A stretch of 60,557 bases of DNA from Bacteroidota bacterium (GTDB lineage Bacteria; Bacteroidota; Bacteroidia; Palsa-948), in assembly GCA_016213435.1 (NCBI GenBank), contig JACRAL010000007.1:1-60557 (forward strand). The letters run 5' to 3'. The notes under the pieces were generated by a model. That model was not told the origin of the DNA. It saw only the letters and a list, made by a program, of their open reading frames with translations, and ran no database searches. Shown here piece after piece: positions 1 to 8,301 of this stretch. The translations under genes and the position numbers were made by a program. The stretch's first letter is position 1, and each line of letters starts with the position of its first letter.

Positions 1-115
1 AATTTGCAAAGTGCTTTCATGGTGTTTTATTTATTGATGATTAGTTAAAATGCTATCCATCACCCCATACAACTCATGCAAAAGTTCATAAACTATAAAA
101 GGTATTCCAAGTCTT

Positions 116-1306
116 TTACTTCAACACCTTCTGCACCAGATCAGCGGCTTCCTGCAATTGAATGGCAGAATGAACTTTCAATCCTGATTCATCAATGATC
201 TTCTTTGCTTCAACGGCATTGGTGCCTTGCAGACGAACTATGATTGGAACATTTATAGTTCCCATATTTTTATACGCATCTACAATTCCCTGCGCAACAC
301 GGTCGCAGCGCACAATGCCTCCGAAAATATTTACAAGGATTGCTTTTACATTCGGGTCTTTGAGAATGATGCGGAAAGCAACTTCTACCCGTTGTGCATT
401 TGCAGTTCCGCCCACATCTAAAAAGTTTGCAGGTTCTCCGCCCGAAAGTTTAATAATGTCCATCGTTGCCATTGCAAGTCCGGCACCGTTTACCATGCAG
501 CCCACGTTTCCATCCAGCTTCACATAGTTAAGTTCATGCTCACCTGCTTCCACTTCGGTTGGGTCTTCTTCCAGTTTATCGCGCATGGCAGCGTAATCAG
601 GATGGCGGTACAATGCGTTATCATCCAGCGTAACTTTTGAATCGGCAGCAAAGATTTTATCGTCAGATGTTTTCAGCACCGGATTGATCTCAAAAAGAGA
701 AGCATCGCAGTTCAGGTATGAGTGGTAAAGAGAGTCTGCAAATTTTGTCATCTCCTTAAATGCGTTCCCGCTCAGTCCGAGATTAAATGCAATCCTGCGG
801 CATTGAAAAGGCATCAAGCCCACTTTCGGGTCCACTTCTTCTTTAAAAATAAGTTCGGGAGTTTTTTCTGCAACTTCTTCAATGCTCATTCCTCCGGCAG
901 TTGAATACATGATCATGTTCCTGCCTACATTCCTGTTCATTAAAACACTCATATAAAATTCCTTCGGCTCAGTGGGTCCTTTGTAATAAACGCCTTGCTC
1001 AATTAATACTTTATGCACTTTCTTTCCTTTTGCACCGGTCTGTGGTGTTACAAGGTTCATCCCAACAATTGCTTCGGCATATTTTTGAACTTCCTCCAGA
1101 GATTTGGCAATTTTAACTCCGCCTCCCTTACCTCTTCCTCCCGCGTGGATCTGAGCTTTCACCGCCCACACATCACACTTGGTTTTCTCCTGCACTTTTT
1201 TTGCAGCATCTACCGCATCGGGTGCTTTTTCAATAACAACTCCTTCCGGAACGGAAACGCCATACTGACGCAAGATTGATTTTCCCTGGTATTCGTGTAA
1301 ATTCAT
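116..1306 (-). CDS. sucC: Succinyl-CoA ligase [ADP-forming] beta subunit
   Basis: This is the nucleotide-binding beta subunit of succinyl-CoA synthetase, which makes ATP from succinyl-CoA in the TCA cycle with SucD as partner. The 396 residues match the usual 385-400. It starts with the hallmark MNLHEYQGK, continues with an ATP-grasp domain (glycine-rich HAGGRGKGGGVK near residues 54-65), and ends with a CoA-ligase domain carrying the GGTAN and NIFGGIVRCD motifs. No sucD is adjacent, which is common in Bacteroidota. The gene reads away from the ABC ATPase gene, and a short palindromic repeat fills the spacer. Identification is by direct family recognition. Confidence 0.97.
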   Translation of the reverse strand: MNLHEYQGKSILRQYGVSVPEGVVIEKAPDAVDAAKKVQEKTKCDVWAVKAQIHAGGRGKGGGVKIAKSLEEVQKYAEAIVGMNLVTPQTGAKGKKVHKVLIEQGVYYKGPTEPKEFYMSVLMNRNVGRNMIMYSTAGGMSIEEVAEKTPELIFKEEVDPKVGLMPFQCRRIAFNLGLSGNAFKEMTKFADSLYHSYLNCDASLFEINPVLKTSDDKIFAADSKVTLDDNALYRHPDYAAMRDKLEEDPTEVEAGEHELNYVKLDGNVGCMVNGAGLAMATMDIIKLSGGEPANFLDVGGTANAQRVEVAFRIILKDPNVKAILVNIFGGIVRCDRVAQGIVDAYKNMGTINVPIIVRLQGTNAVEAKKIIDESGLKVHSAIQLQEAADLVQKVLK

Positions 1307-1319
1307 AAAACAGATTTTG

Positions 1320-1352
1320 ATGCCCTTCCCCTACCCTTCCCTGAAGGGAAGG
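1320..1352. repeat. Dispersed GC-rich palindrome
   Basis: A C-rich arm is followed by its complement (CCCTTCCCTGAAGGGAAGGG core). It belongs to the same loose family as the palindromes near 3.0, 4.0, 4.7, 6.7, 9.9 and 15.8 kb. It sits between divergent sucC and the ABC ATPase gene; a matching AGGGAAGGGG arm recurs at 1441-1450, just before the ABC ATPase start. Confidence 0.6.
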
Positions 1353-1453
1353 GAGCGTAGGCTTGAGTGAGCGAATGTAGTAACAATTTGTATTTTCACG
1401 GTCTAATTGTTTTTAACAATCACAAAAAAATTCTCTCTTTAGGGAAGGGGCAA

Positions 1454-2104
1454 ATGATCTCAGCAAACAACATACACAAATCCTACGGCACCTTAGCTGT
1501 TTTGAAAGGAGTTTCGCTTGAGGTGAAGAAAGGCGAAATAGTTTCCATCGTAGGCGCATCGGGTGCAGGAAAGACTACGCTGCTCCAAATTCTTGGCACG
1601 CTTGATAAAACAGATAAAGGAGAAATTAATATCGCCAATATAAACATTGTTGGACTCAGCGATAAAGAACTTGCCGAATTCAGAAACAAGCAGATAGGTT
1701 TTGTTTTCCAGTTCCATCATTTACTACCTGAGTTTACCGCCTTAGAAAATGTTTGCCTGCCCGCTTTCATTGCAGGAAAAGGAAAGGTGGAAGCTGAGAT
1801 TAAGGCAAAAGAGTTATTATCCTTTTTAGGATTGACAGATAGAATAGATCACAAACCTTCTGAACTTTCTGGAGGAGAACAACAAAGAGTGGCAGTTGCC
1901 CGTGCATTGATAAATAATCCCGCAGTGATTCTTGCCGATGAACCTTCAGGCAACTTAGATTCGGCTACCGCGAAAGAACTTCACCGCTTGTTTTTTACTC
2001 TCAGAGAGAAATTCCAGCAAACATTTATCATTGTTACTCACAACGAAGAACTCGCTAACATGGCAGACAGGAAATTAGTGATGCAGGATGGGGTAATACT
2101 TTAA
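1454..2104 (+). CDS. lolD: ABC transporter ATP-binding protein, LolD-type
   Basis: This is a cytoplasmic ATPase of the MacB/LolD family that powers lipoprotein release or a related MacB-like exporter. It shows Walker [10 protein letters not shown], a Q-loop in [13 protein letters not shown] (the LolD-type FQ-HHLLPEF sequence), the signature [15 protein letters not shown], Walker [13 protein letters not shown] and the switch histidine in IIVTHNEE. The open frame extends upstream to 1367, but those codons cross a palindromic repeat and have no homology look. I chose the ATG at 1454 ([12 protein letters not shown]), giving 216 residues, the family's usual length. No permease gene adjoins it. Its last bases overlap the end of the convergent regulator gene. 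Confidence 0.9.
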   Translation: MISANNIHKSYGTLAVLKGVSLEVKKGEIVSIVGASGAGKTTLLQILGTLDKTDKGEINIANINIVGLSDKELAEFRNKQIGFVFQFHHLLPEFTALENVCLPAFIAGKGKVEAEIKAKELLSFLGLTDRIDHKPSELSGGEQQRVAVARALINNPAVILADEPSGNLDSATAKELHRLFFTLREKFQQTFIIVTHNEELANMADRKLVMQDGVIL

Positions 2105-2745
2105 GCAATTAACTTCAACTTTTTGGCTTTCATAAGTAATCCGGCTGTATTATTAACACGCATTTTTTTTAACAACTCTGCCCTATAGTAATCTACGACT
2201 CTTTTAGTAACACCAAATTCTCTTGCTATTTGCTTACTTGTATAGGATTTGGCTATTAATTTAATAATTCTCACTTCTTTTTTTGTCATTACTTTCTTCG
2301 AAAGCAGCTTCTTATTCTTTTCGGCTTCCTCCAGTAACTTAAGAGCGATATCGTTGGAGTAATACTTTGATCCTCTCAAAACAGTTAGTACCGCTGTAAC
2401 CAACTCTCCGGAATTAACATTTTTCAGTACATACCCTTTGGCGCCTGCTTTCATAATACTTTTAACGTATTCTAATTCATCGTAATTAGATACCGCCAAT
2501 ACATTAACATCCGGCTTAAAACGCACTATTGCCCGGGTGGCTTCTGCACCGTTCATATAGGGCATCATATAATCCATCAGCACTATGTCATATTCAGTTT
2601 GCTTTATCTTCCCTATTGCTTCTTTACCCGAGCCCACTTCGTCAATTAAAAAAACATGACCGCCATTATCCGATTCCAGCACCAAGCGAAGCCCCTTGCG
2701 TATAATGCTGTGATCGTCAACAATCAAAACTTTAATTTCTTTCAT
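2101..2745 (-). CDS. NarL/LuxR-type response regulator
   Basis: A 214-residue two-component regulator. The N-terminal receiver has the acidic pair D10-D11, the phospho-acceptor D58 (IVLMDYMMP) and the conserved lysine in YVLKNV. The C-terminal LuxR-type helix-turn-helix lies around residues 150-210 ([19 protein letters not shown]). No kinase is encoded next to it, so its partner must be elsewhere. The separate HTH protein at 7507-7821 has a similar DNA-binding domain. The gene ends overlapping the stop of the convergent ABC ATPase gene by four bases. Confidence 0.9.
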   Translation of the reverse strand: MKEIKVLIVDDHSIIRKGLRLVLESDNGGHVFLIDEVGSGKEAIGKIKQTEYDIVLMDYMMPYMNGAEATRAIVRFKPDVNVLAVSNYDELEYVKSIMKAGAKGYVLKNVNSGELVTAVLTVLRGSKYYSNDIALKLLEEAEKNKKLLSKKVMTKKEVRIIKLIAKSYTSKQIAREFGVTKRVVDYYRAELLKKMRVNNTAGLLMKAKKLKLIA

Positions 2746-2977
2746 GGTTTGTATCGTTACGTATATTAAAAGGCACTTGCTGTTTGCACCCTTCCATTAT
2801 AGAAATAATGGCAAAGTTAATGGTTCTCACTAAACTGTGAGGCATAAATTACATCCCCTTTTTTGCCCCCTTTTTTCATAGCTAAAGTCGGTATTTATAC
2901 CGGTGCCTTCGGTATTTAAATGTTTTGATTGTATTGTATTCTAACTTATTTTTACAGCATACATTTAATACTGCTCC
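2746..2977. other. Intergenic region between divergent genes
   Basis: A 232-bp spacer upstream of both the response regulator and the 2978 gene. I see only a small palindrome around 2890-2905 (CGGTATTTATACCG). No RNA gene or coding frame is evident. Confidence 0.4.
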
Positions 2978-3577
2978 ATGAAAACAATAAAACAAAATGC
3001 CAAGCCCCTCCTAACCTTTCAAGCCCACCCCAACCCTCCCAAAGGGAGGGAGTTGCAGGAAGTGAAAGTCCTCACCTTTGGGGAGGTCCCGATAGCGATC
3101 GGGATAGGAGGGGCTTGGGGCTTCTTCCTCTTTCTCATCCTTCTCACCTTTTTCTTCACCAACACCAGCGCCCAGCAAATTGTACTTAACACAATGGCAA
3201 ACGATGGACAAGAAGTGCCTATGAAGCACGATACAGCAACACGCATAGTATCTTTTTCAGCAAAAGAGATAAAGGATACAAGCAAATCCGGAATGATTGA
3301 AACAGCAGTATACCTGGTTTGGCAGGTTCAGCACATGCGCCATAGAGGCGGCTTTATTCTTTACCGTTCAAACGATGGAGTAAACTTTAACATCATTGGC
3401 ACCAAAAGCGTATCTGAAATTACCGGAGATCTGGTGGTAGCACATTACTTCAAAGATGTTTCTTATGAAGGAACAAAATACTACCGCTTAGTTTATATCA
3501 ACAGCAACTCAGAATATTTAGTAAGCCAAAAAATAATGGCAGGCACAGAACAAATAAGAACAGCACAAAAACAATAA
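2978..3577 (+). CDS. Secreted protein of unknown function with a repeat-containing signal region
   Basis: A 199-residue protein. The MKTIKQNAK start is followed by about 30 residues encoded by a dispersed GC-rich palindromic repeat, then a strong hydrophobic stretch (WGFFLFLILLTFFF, about residues 47-60) and a plausible cleavage after NTSAQ. The mature part contains the pattern FILYRSND..NFNIIGTK....YFKDVSYEGTKYYRLV, typical of fibronectin-III-like modules in Bacteroidota surface proteins. The ATG at 2978 seems to be the true start. The repeat keeps the frame but separates the basic N-terminus from the hydrophobic core, which makes an unusually long signal sequence. No specific function can be assigned. 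Confidence 0.7.
   Translation: MKTIKQNAKPLLTFQAHPNPPKGRELQEVKVLTFGEVPIAIGIGGAWGFFLFLILLTFFFTNTSAQQIVLNTMANDGQEVPMKHDTATRIVSFSAKEIKDTSKSGMIETAVYLVWQVQHMRHRGGFILYRSNDGVNFNIIGTKSVSEITGDLVVAHYFKDVSYEGTKYYRLVYINSNSEYLVSQKIMAGTEQIRTAQKQ
3004..3113. repeat. Dispersed palindromic repeat inside a coding region
   Basis: A composite repeat: CCCACCCCAACCCTCCCAAAGGGAGGG, an internal self-complementary TCCCGATAGCGATCGGGA (about 3089-3106), and a final AGGAGGGGCTTGGGG arm. Similar units lie at 3952-4045, 4655-4745, 6695-6800 and 9876-9976. Here it is read in frame within the signal region of the 2978 gene. Confidence 0.75.
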
Positions 3578-3590
3578 ACCTCTTCCTTAA

Positions 3591-3947
3591 ATGAAACAAT
3601 TAGAACTTACCCAAAAAGATGCCCCGACCCTAAATGGAGATGGACAAGCAATAGCTCCATGTAGGAAAGGATCAACCAACACTCAAAACATCCTCTCGCC
3701 CGATGATAATGATGACACTATCATTATAGAACACACACATCCTAAACCTATGCAGCAAAAAAGAGACCCGCTAATGCATGCCCATCATAAAATGCATCAT
3801 AAGATAAATACACAACCGAACAAACCCGCTAATGACATTTGGTTACACTTATTAGAAGTGCTATCAATGGTTGTAGGCGCTGTTTTAGCAGCGCTCACAT
3901 TATGCGAGTATATATTAAAACCCTTGTGGCATCTTATTAAAGGATAG
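3591..3947 (+). CDS. Small membrane-anchored hypothetical protein, histidine-rich
   Basis: A 118-residue protein starting 13 bp after the preceding stop, so probably cotranscribed with the 2978 gene. The N-terminal two-thirds is polar, with acidic DDNDD and many histidines (HTHPKPMQ, HAHHKMHHK). One hydrophobic helix near the C-terminus (VLSMVVGAVLAALTLC, about residues 89-105) predicts a tail anchor. The histidine clusters could bind metal, but this is only a guess. No family recognised. Confidence 0.65.
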   Translation: MKQLELTQKDAPTLNGDGQAIAPCRKGSTNTQNILSPDDNDDTIIIEHTHPKPMQQKRDPLMHAHHKMHHKINTQPNKPANDIWLHLLEVLSMVVGAVLAALTLCEYILKPLWHLIKG

Positions 3948-3951
3948 AGCC

Positions 3952-4045
3952 CCCTCCAACTCCCCCAAAGGGGGAGAGTTGCACGTGAAAGTCCTCCCTG
4001 AAGGACAACCGCAAGGTTGCGCCCGCAGGGAAATTTAGGTGGGGC
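3952..4045. repeat. Dispersed palindromic repeat
   Basis: An intergenic copy of the same family: CCCCCTCCAACTCCCCCAAAGG, followed by CCTGAAGGACAACCGCAAGG and the complementary AGGTGGGGC end. It lies between the 3591 gene and the CheB-like gene and may act as a terminator or mRNA-stabilising structure. Confidence 0.7.
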
Positions 4046-4070
4046 TGCGTATTAAACAATCATTTTAACC

Positions 4071-4748
4071 ATGATACAATACAAAGCAATAGTGATAGGA
4101 GGCTCGGCAGGAAGCTTTCCGGTGGTTATAAGAATATTGAATAGTGTTCCCAAAAACATAAACATGCCGCTCATATTTTGCCTGCATCGGCTCAAGCATG
4201 TGCGCAATGGCATGGTAGAGGCATTATCTTCCATATCTGCCATTCCGGTGATGGAACCCAACGACAAAGATCCGCTGAAAAACGGAATAGCATACATTGC
4301 CCCGGCTAATTACCACCTCTTTGTTGAACCCTCTCACACCTTCTCTTTATCCTCCGAAGAGATGCTTAATTATTCGCGCCCTGCCATTGACCTCACGTTC
4401 GATACCGCTTCGTATGCCTATAGAGAAAAACTCATTGCCATCATATTATCAGGCGCAAACTCGGATGGGGCGCATGGAATGCGGATGGCAAAAAAGCGAG
4501 GCGCATTCACCATTGTGCAGCATCCCGATGATGCAGCAATTAAAACAATGCCTCTGGCAGCTTTGAAAGCAAGCAACGTAAACCTATCGCTCACGGGCAA
4601 TGAAATTGTAGGATTGATACAGTCAATAGCAATACAACAAAACATAAAACCAATTCCCAATCCTTCCCCAAAAAAAGAGAACAAGGATATAAAAATCTTT
4701 CCCTTTTTTGAGGGTCCAGATAGCTATCGGGATAGGATTGGCTTCTAA
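4071..4748 (+). CDS. Stand-alone CheB-like methylesterase domain protein
   Basis: A 225-residue protein made only of a CheB catalytic domain, without a receiver. The expected triad is visible: S12 in IGGSAGSF, H39 in FCLHRLKH and D132 in LSGANSDGAHGM. The HPDDA and MPLAAL motifs follow. Such proteins hydrolyse glutamyl methyl esters on chemoreceptor-like proteins, but no che genes lie nearby, so the substrate is unknown. The last 30 or so residues (from about KPIPNPSPKK) are encoded by a dispersed repeat that has replaced the native C-terminus. The gene sits among other orphan signalling genes. Confidence 0.85.
   Translation: MIQYKAIVIGGSAGSFPVVIRILNSVPKNINMPLIFCLHRLKHVRNGMVEALSSISAIPVMEPNDKDPLKNGIAYIAPANYHLFVEPSHTFSLSSEEMLNYSRPAIDLTFDTASYAYREKLIAIILSGANSDGAHGMRMAKKRGAFTIVQHPDDAAIKTMPLAALKASNVNLSLTGNEIVGLIQSIAIQQNIKPIPNPSPKKENKDIKIFPFFEGPDSYRDRIGF
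4655..4745. repeat. Dispersed repeat at the 3' end of the CheB-like gene
   Basis: Contains AATTCCCAATCCTTCCCC, a variant of the GATAGCTATCGGGATAGG module also seen at 3089-3113, and a closing GGATTGGCTTCTAAA arm. It supplies the C-terminal codons and stop of the CheB-like gene. Confidence 0.65.
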
Positions 4749-4761
4749 AAACACAACCCAT

Positions 4762-4932
4762 ATGATATCACTCGGATTTGAATTACCCGGACCTCCGCCC
4801 TCCAAAGAGGAGATCCGCGCATGGCGTAAATGGAAAAAGGAGATTGACAAGCTGGATGCTGATCTGCTTAAACCGGCAAGCACTCCCGGCAAGAAGAAAA
4901 AGAAAACCATTAAAAAGAAAGGAAGTGGGTGA
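4762..4932 (+). CDS. Small basic hypothetical protein
   Basis: A 56-residue ORF starting at ATG 4762 (MISLGFELPGPPPSKEE). It has a charged helical middle (IRAWRKWKKEIDKLDADLL) and a lysine-rich tail (KKKKKTIKKKGSG). It starts 13 bp after the CheB-like stop, so it is probably in the same transcript. No family recognised; the lysine tail suggests nucleic-acid or membrane contact. Confidence 0.55.
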   Translation: MISLGFELPGPPPSKEEIRAWRKWKKEIDKLDADLLKPASTPGKKKKKTIKKKGSG

Positions 4933-4983
4933 TTACGCACACAACCTTGATTAGGAAAAAAACAAACAAAAACCAATTAAACC

Positions 4984-5244
4984 ATGACCTTTGGAACATT
5001 AAAATTCTATTTCCGAACGCTCGGAATTATATTTGGGAAACCTCAAGTGCCATTGCGGGCGTCCGCAAGCCTGTTTGGGAAATTCCAAGTGCCATTGCGG
5101 GCGTCCGCAAGCCTGTTTGAGAAATCCCAAGTGCCATTGCGGGCGTCCGCAAGCCTGTTTGAGAAATCTCAAGTGCCATTGCGGGTATCCGCAATCCTGT
5201 TTGGGAAATCTCAAATGCCATTATCTATAAATATTCACCATTAA
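4984..5244 (+). CDS. Tandem-repeat ORF of 14-residue units (doubtful gene)
   Basis: An 86-residue frame made of four full copies and a partial copy of a 14-residue unit (F-G/E-K-x-Q-V-P-L-R-A-S-A-S-L) encoded by a 42-bp repeat. Because 42 is divisible by three, several other frames over the same stretch are also open, so openness is not evidence of coding. In favour of this frame: it has an ATG and ends just before the next gene. A second 42-bp repeat array lies at 16604-16840. Confidence 0.35.
   Translation: MTFGTLKFYFRTLGIIFGKPQVPLRASASLFGKFQVPLRASASLFEKSQVPLRASASLFEKSQVPLRVSAILFGKSQMPLSINIHH
5032..5223 (+). repeat. 42-bp tandem repeat, about 4.5 copies
   Basis: Units start at 5032, 5074, 5116, 5158 and 5200 (partial), each beginning TTTGGGAAA or TTTGAGAAA and containing AAGTGCCATTGCGGGCGTCC. 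The copies differ by only a few bases. There are no unique spacers, so this is not a CRISPR array. Confidence 0.95.
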
Positions 5245-5256
5245 ATATTTTATGCC

Positions 5257-6456
5257 ATGATAGATTTAAGAAAATACTTCTCACTGATGTTTGAAAGTGG
5301 AGATCCTGTAAGCCGCCCTAACCTGCAGCGGTTCACCGAAAAACACCTTGCCGCCCTGGTGCAAAATAATACCGGAGGCAAGTATGATGCAATAATATCA
5401 CTTACTTCAACTGCTTTCACCGATTTTTTTGGAAACATAGAGGACAAACATTTGGCTGTTGCCATACAAAAATCGAAAACCCGCATCAACGACCTTTCTT
5501 TACAGCAGTTTATAGATACAGTAGATAAATATTATAACCTGATAGCGTTCAAATTTCCGAAAGATACCCCACAGTATCTCGAATTTTTCCCCAGAGGCAA
5601 AGACGAATATAATAAGATAGCCAAACCTGAGGCGTTAGTATTAATGGACACGATTATAAGCGCCTGCACCAGGCATGTGGCTGAAATAACACAGCCGGTG
5701 GTGGATGAATTTACCGCCATCCGTGCCTCGTTCAGCAGTTCCCGCACCGAACAATTGCAGGGGATGGAAGTGGTGGATGCCGAATCATCGGAAATAGCCA
5801 CTACCCGTGCCGCACTTGAATTTCAACTAAACAAAAACCTGCTCATCTTAGCCATCGAATATCTCGGCAATGTGGATAGAGGCATGGACTTTTTTGACCA
5901 GCAATATCTTGGCCGCACCGGCACTGCTGGAGGAGGCACACCCCCGCCCCCGACTCCATCATCAGGCATCATCACCATCACCTCCAACCAAAACGTAATT
6001 GGCGGCATGCCGCTGGAGATAATTATCACCGGCAATCTCTCCGCCAGCGGAGGCGGAATACTTGCCACATGGGAAAGCGGCATCACCAATTCGGCAAACC
6101 TCACAGCCGGAGGCACCATTGTTTTTCAGCACGTTTATACCAGCACCGGAATAAAAACAATAACCGTTGCCGAAGTAATTTCCGGAGTGTTTGTCACCGT
6201 TTCAGCCCTACAGATGCCAAATATCAAAGCAACAGTCATTACGATTGATGGTGATTTCAGCATGGCAACAACATTTAACTTTTATGGAAACGATCTGACC
6301 TTAACCAATGTGTATGCGCTCATCAACCAGATAAACGATTACGGAACCAGCGGAGGAATGCTTAACATTTCGGGAGGCACCATGCCCGTGCCCGATCCTG
6401 CATTCCCCGCATTAATTGCCTTAAGAAGCAGAGGATGGATGGTAACAACAAACTAA
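5257..6456 (+). CDS. Hypothetical protein: helical N-domain plus Ig/PKD-like C-domain
   Basis: A 399-residue protein without an obvious signal peptide. Residues 1 to about 220 are predominantly helical and polar (MIDLRKYFSLMFESGD..., NIEDKHLAVAIQKSK). A linker GGGTPPPPTPSSG then leads to a beta-rich, glycine-rich region (about 235-399) resembling surface or phage-appendage modules. The C-terminus SRGWMVTTN recalls the final strands of BspA-like or PKD repeats. The gene follows the 42-bp repeat. Function unknown; a structural or adhesive role is a guess. Confidence 0.7.
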   Translation: MIDLRKYFSLMFESGDPVSRPNLQRFTEKHLAALVQNNTGGKYDAIISLTSTAFTDFFGNIEDKHLAVAIQKSKTRINDLSLQQFIDTVDKYYNLIAFKFPKDTPQYLEFFPRGKDEYNKIAKPEALVLMDTIISACTRHVAEITQPVVDEFTAIRASFSSSRTEQLQGMEVVDAESSEIATTRAALEFQLNKNLLILAIEYLGNVDRGMDFFDQQYLGRTGTAGGGTPPPPTPSSGIITITSNQNVIGGMPLEIIITGNLSASGGGILATWESGITNSANLTAGGTIVFQHVYTSTGIKTITVAEVISGVFVTVSALQMPNIKATVITIDGDFSMATTFNFYGNDLTLTNVYALINQINDYGTSGGMLNISGGTMPVPDPAFPALIALRSRGWMVTTN

Positions 6457-6520
6457 ATAACCAAATACCTGCAATGCTTTGAAACATTACAAGCATTAGT
6501 AAGTACAACACATCACAATC

Positions 6521-6667
6521 ATGCTTTACAAAAGAACAACACACCTCAAAAAAAGAAAAGCAAAAATGAAAAACAAACCAATCCTCCCTTCCAAACGGAG
6601 CAAGTCCGGCAAGCGTGTCGAACGGCTCATCCCCGTTACACCCTCCACCTTCAGATGGCTTTTTTAA
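6521..6667 (+). CDS. Possible small basic protein
   Basis: A 48-codon frame with an ATG start (MLYKRTTHLKKRKAKMKNK). It is very basic in the first half and has a proline/threonine-containing end (PVTPSTFRWLF). It fills most of the space between the 5257 gene and the next palindromic repeat. No homolog recognised, and small AT-rich frames can arise by chance. Confidence 0.3.
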   Translation: MLYKRTTHLKKRKAKMKNKPILPSKRSKSGKRVERLIPVTPSTFRWLF

Positions 6668-6694
6668 AATGGTAAGAACGGGCGACCAAAAAGC

Positions 6695-6800
6695 CCCACC
6701 CCAAAAGCCCACCCCAACCCTCCCAAAGGGAGGGAGCTGCACGCGCAAGTTCTCCCCCTTTGGGGGAGTTAGAGGGGGCTTGGGTTGGGGGAGGCTTTTG
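6695..6800. repeat. Dispersed palindromic repeat
   Basis: Contains CCCACCCCAACCCTCCCAAAGGGAGGG, then CTCCCCCTTTGGGGGAGTTAG and GGGGCTTGGGTTGGGG. The two ends are complementary, so the whole unit can fold into a long hairpin. It lies directly upstream of the receiver gene. Confidence 0.75.
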
Positions 6801-6819
6801 GCTTCTAAATAAACAATAT

Positions 6820-7224
6820 ATGGATAAGCAACCACAATATGAGTTCAGCGCAGCGCTATTGATAGACGATAGCGAAACCGACAACTTTCTTAACAGCATC
6901 ATTCTGCGTAATAATAACATCTGCGATGTGATCTATACCGCCACCAACGTTGACTTAGCCCTTAGATTATTTCAAGCCCTCTCCCCTGTCACCCGGCCCC
7001 AACTCATCCTCTTAGACATGGAGCTTCCCGAAAAAAACGGATTTAACTTTATAGAAGCGTTTGAAAAACTGCCGAAAGATATTACGGAGGGAATTAAAAT
7101 TTCCATAGTGAGCGCACACCTGCAGCGGCATGAATGGTTGTTCCCCTTAAGAAACCAACACAAACACCCCTACATCTTTAAGGTAATTGAGAAACCTCTT
7201 ACCTTTGAAAAGCTGATGCACTGA
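6820..7224 (+). CDS. Single-domain response regulator (receiver only)
   Basis: A 134-residue stand-alone receiver. It shows the acidic pair in LLIDDSETD, the phospho-acceptor aspartate in LILLDMELPEKNGF and the lysine-proline pair in KVIEKPLTF. The frame extends upstream to 6760, but those codons lie in a dispersed repeat; the ATG at 6820 (MDKQPQYEF) is the sensible start. With no output domain it probably acts by protein contact or in a phosphorelay. It is 2 bp from the next small gene, suggesting one transcript. Confidence 0.85.
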   Translation: MDKQPQYEFSAALLIDDSETDNFLNSIILRNNNICDVIYTATNVDLALRLFQALSPVTRPQLILLDMELPEKNGFNFIEAFEKLPKDITEGIKISIVSAHLQRHEWLFPLRNQHKHPYIFKVIEKPLTFEKLMH

Positions 7225-7226
7225 AA

Positions 7227-7454
7227 ATGGATAATGAATCAAAACACAAAGCGCCCTCTGAGGGAGATGATTCCGAAACCACACACTCCATACTTACAAA
7301 GGCATTTGGCGATAAGTATCATGTGTGGAACGATATTTCTTCGGATGTCATTGCCTTAACCCCCGAAGAAACAAAGAAGCTCACCGAGCTGATAGAAGAA
7401 AGAGATCATTATGAAATTAAGGTAACGATTGAGAATCTTAAAAACAAGAGATAA
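7227..7454 (+). CDS. Small acidic hypothetical protein
   Basis: A 75-residue protein beginning 2 bp after the receiver gene and probably translationally linked to it. It is polar and acidic, with no membrane segment; the C-terminal half (TPEETKKLTELIEERDHYEIKV) looks helical. It could be a partner of the preceding receiver, but that is only inferred from position. Confidence 0.6.
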   Translation: MDNESKHKAPSEGDDSETTHSILTKAFGDKYHVWNDISSDVIALTPEETKKLTELIEERDHYEIKVTIENLKNKR

Positions 7455-7506
7455 GAAGATATAAACGTTTTGTATCTTGGCTGCGGAAAACTAACATACA
7501 CACTAT

Positions 7507-7821
7507 ATGGGACAAAATACATTTTCTCAAAAAGAAGTTGACACACTAAAGCTGGTAGCCCGATTACATGAGGGGAATATATCTTACAGCAAAAATGGCA
7601 AGCTGCGTTTTAACAAAAACAACATACTCACTCAGAAAGAGATAACAGTTATAACGTTAATATGCGAAGAGCATAGCAGTAAAAAAATTGGCGCTAAACT
7701 TAAATTAAGCAAGGGGACAATAGATAAAAGGCGTAAAAATATTTTAAGAAAACTAAAACTAAAAAACGTAGTTGGCATTGTTAAATATGCCATCAAAAAC
7801 AAGCTATACGCTATAAAATAA
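7507..7821 (+). CDS. LuxR-type HTH protein without receiver
   Basis: A 104-residue protein whose C-terminal 65 residues form a GerE/LuxR helix-turn-helix (LTQKEITVITLICEEHSSKK, then IGAKLKLSKGTIDKRRKNIL). The N-terminal 40 residues are short and polar, with no receiver. The HTH resembles that of the regulator at 2101-2745, including the THK/KR recognition region. It lies 52 bp after the small acidic gene and may bind DNA under control of the nearby lone receiver. Confidence 0.8.
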   Translation: MGQNTFSQKEVDTLKLVARLHEGNISYSKNGKLRFNKNNILTQKEITVITLICEEHSSKKIGAKLKLSKGTIDKRRKNILRKLKLKNVVGIVKYAIKNKLYAIK

Positions 7822-7845
7822 TCTCACAGAATAAGTTATTCCTCC

Positions 7846-8259
7846 TTAAACTAACACCTCTATAATCTTATTGTCCTTAATCTTCTGCTCCCTTAACCAG
7901 GCAATCGCCTTAAGGGTGGTGCTGAAAATAGCTATTGGGTATTTGTGCGTATAGAAGTTCATAAAAAACTCGACCCCCATACGAAGTGCTATACTCTTCA
8001 CCACATATGCTTTAGCCCCTTCAATATTGTACTTTCTTTTTTTAGCAGCCTCCTTCATGGCCTCAGTACTAATTGGAATAAAACCCTGAAATGTTATTAG
8101 TGAATACACTTTGCCTCCCTTGCCGACTTTAAGGTAACAGTCATTTATTTGTTCCACATCTTGTGCATATAGTTTATTTACCTTCTTCATTTCGATATGA
8201 AGAATATCGTCTTCAAGCCGGTATGCTGTAAAGGCAGGAAAATCACATTGTTCTTTCAT
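7846..8259 (-). CDS. SpoIIAA/STAS-like protein, copy 1
   Basis: A 137-residue protein of the SpoIIAA-like (STAS-type fold) group common in Bacteroidota. It starts MKEQCDFPAFTAYRLEDDIL, has a central phrase YSLITFQGFIPIS..AMKEAA, and ends with KYPIAIFSTTLKAIAWLREQ, the usual last helix of this family. It is a clear paralog of the gene at 8302-8721, 42 bp upstream in the same orientation. The family role is not settled; partner-switch signalling is plausible. Confidence 0.75.
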   Translation of the reverse strand: MKEQCDFPAFTAYRLEDDILHIEMKKVNKLYAQDVEQINDCYLKVGKGGKVYSLITFQGFIPISTEAMKEAAKKRKYNIEGAKAYVVKSIALRMGVEFFMNFYTHKYPIAIFSTTLKAIAWLREQKIKDNKIIEVLV

Positions 8260-8301
8260 TTGTTCCGGGGTTTATGGTTTATGGAGTTATATAATTATTG
8301 C

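Noticed and set aside
195-1279. Several plus-strand frames across sucC
   Set aside because: They are antisense to an unmistakable sucC and have no protein-family look; GC-rich third positions keep the opposite strand open.
5032-5223. CRISPR array at 5.0 kb (and likewise 16604-16840)
   Set aside because: Repeats are contiguous with no unique spacers and do not match the tracrRNA anti-repeat.
4929-5230. Five overlapping frames on both strands in the 42-bp repeat region
   Set aside because: A period divisible by three keeps any open frame open in all copies, so the length of these frames has no weight. Only the 4984 frame is listed, at low confidence.
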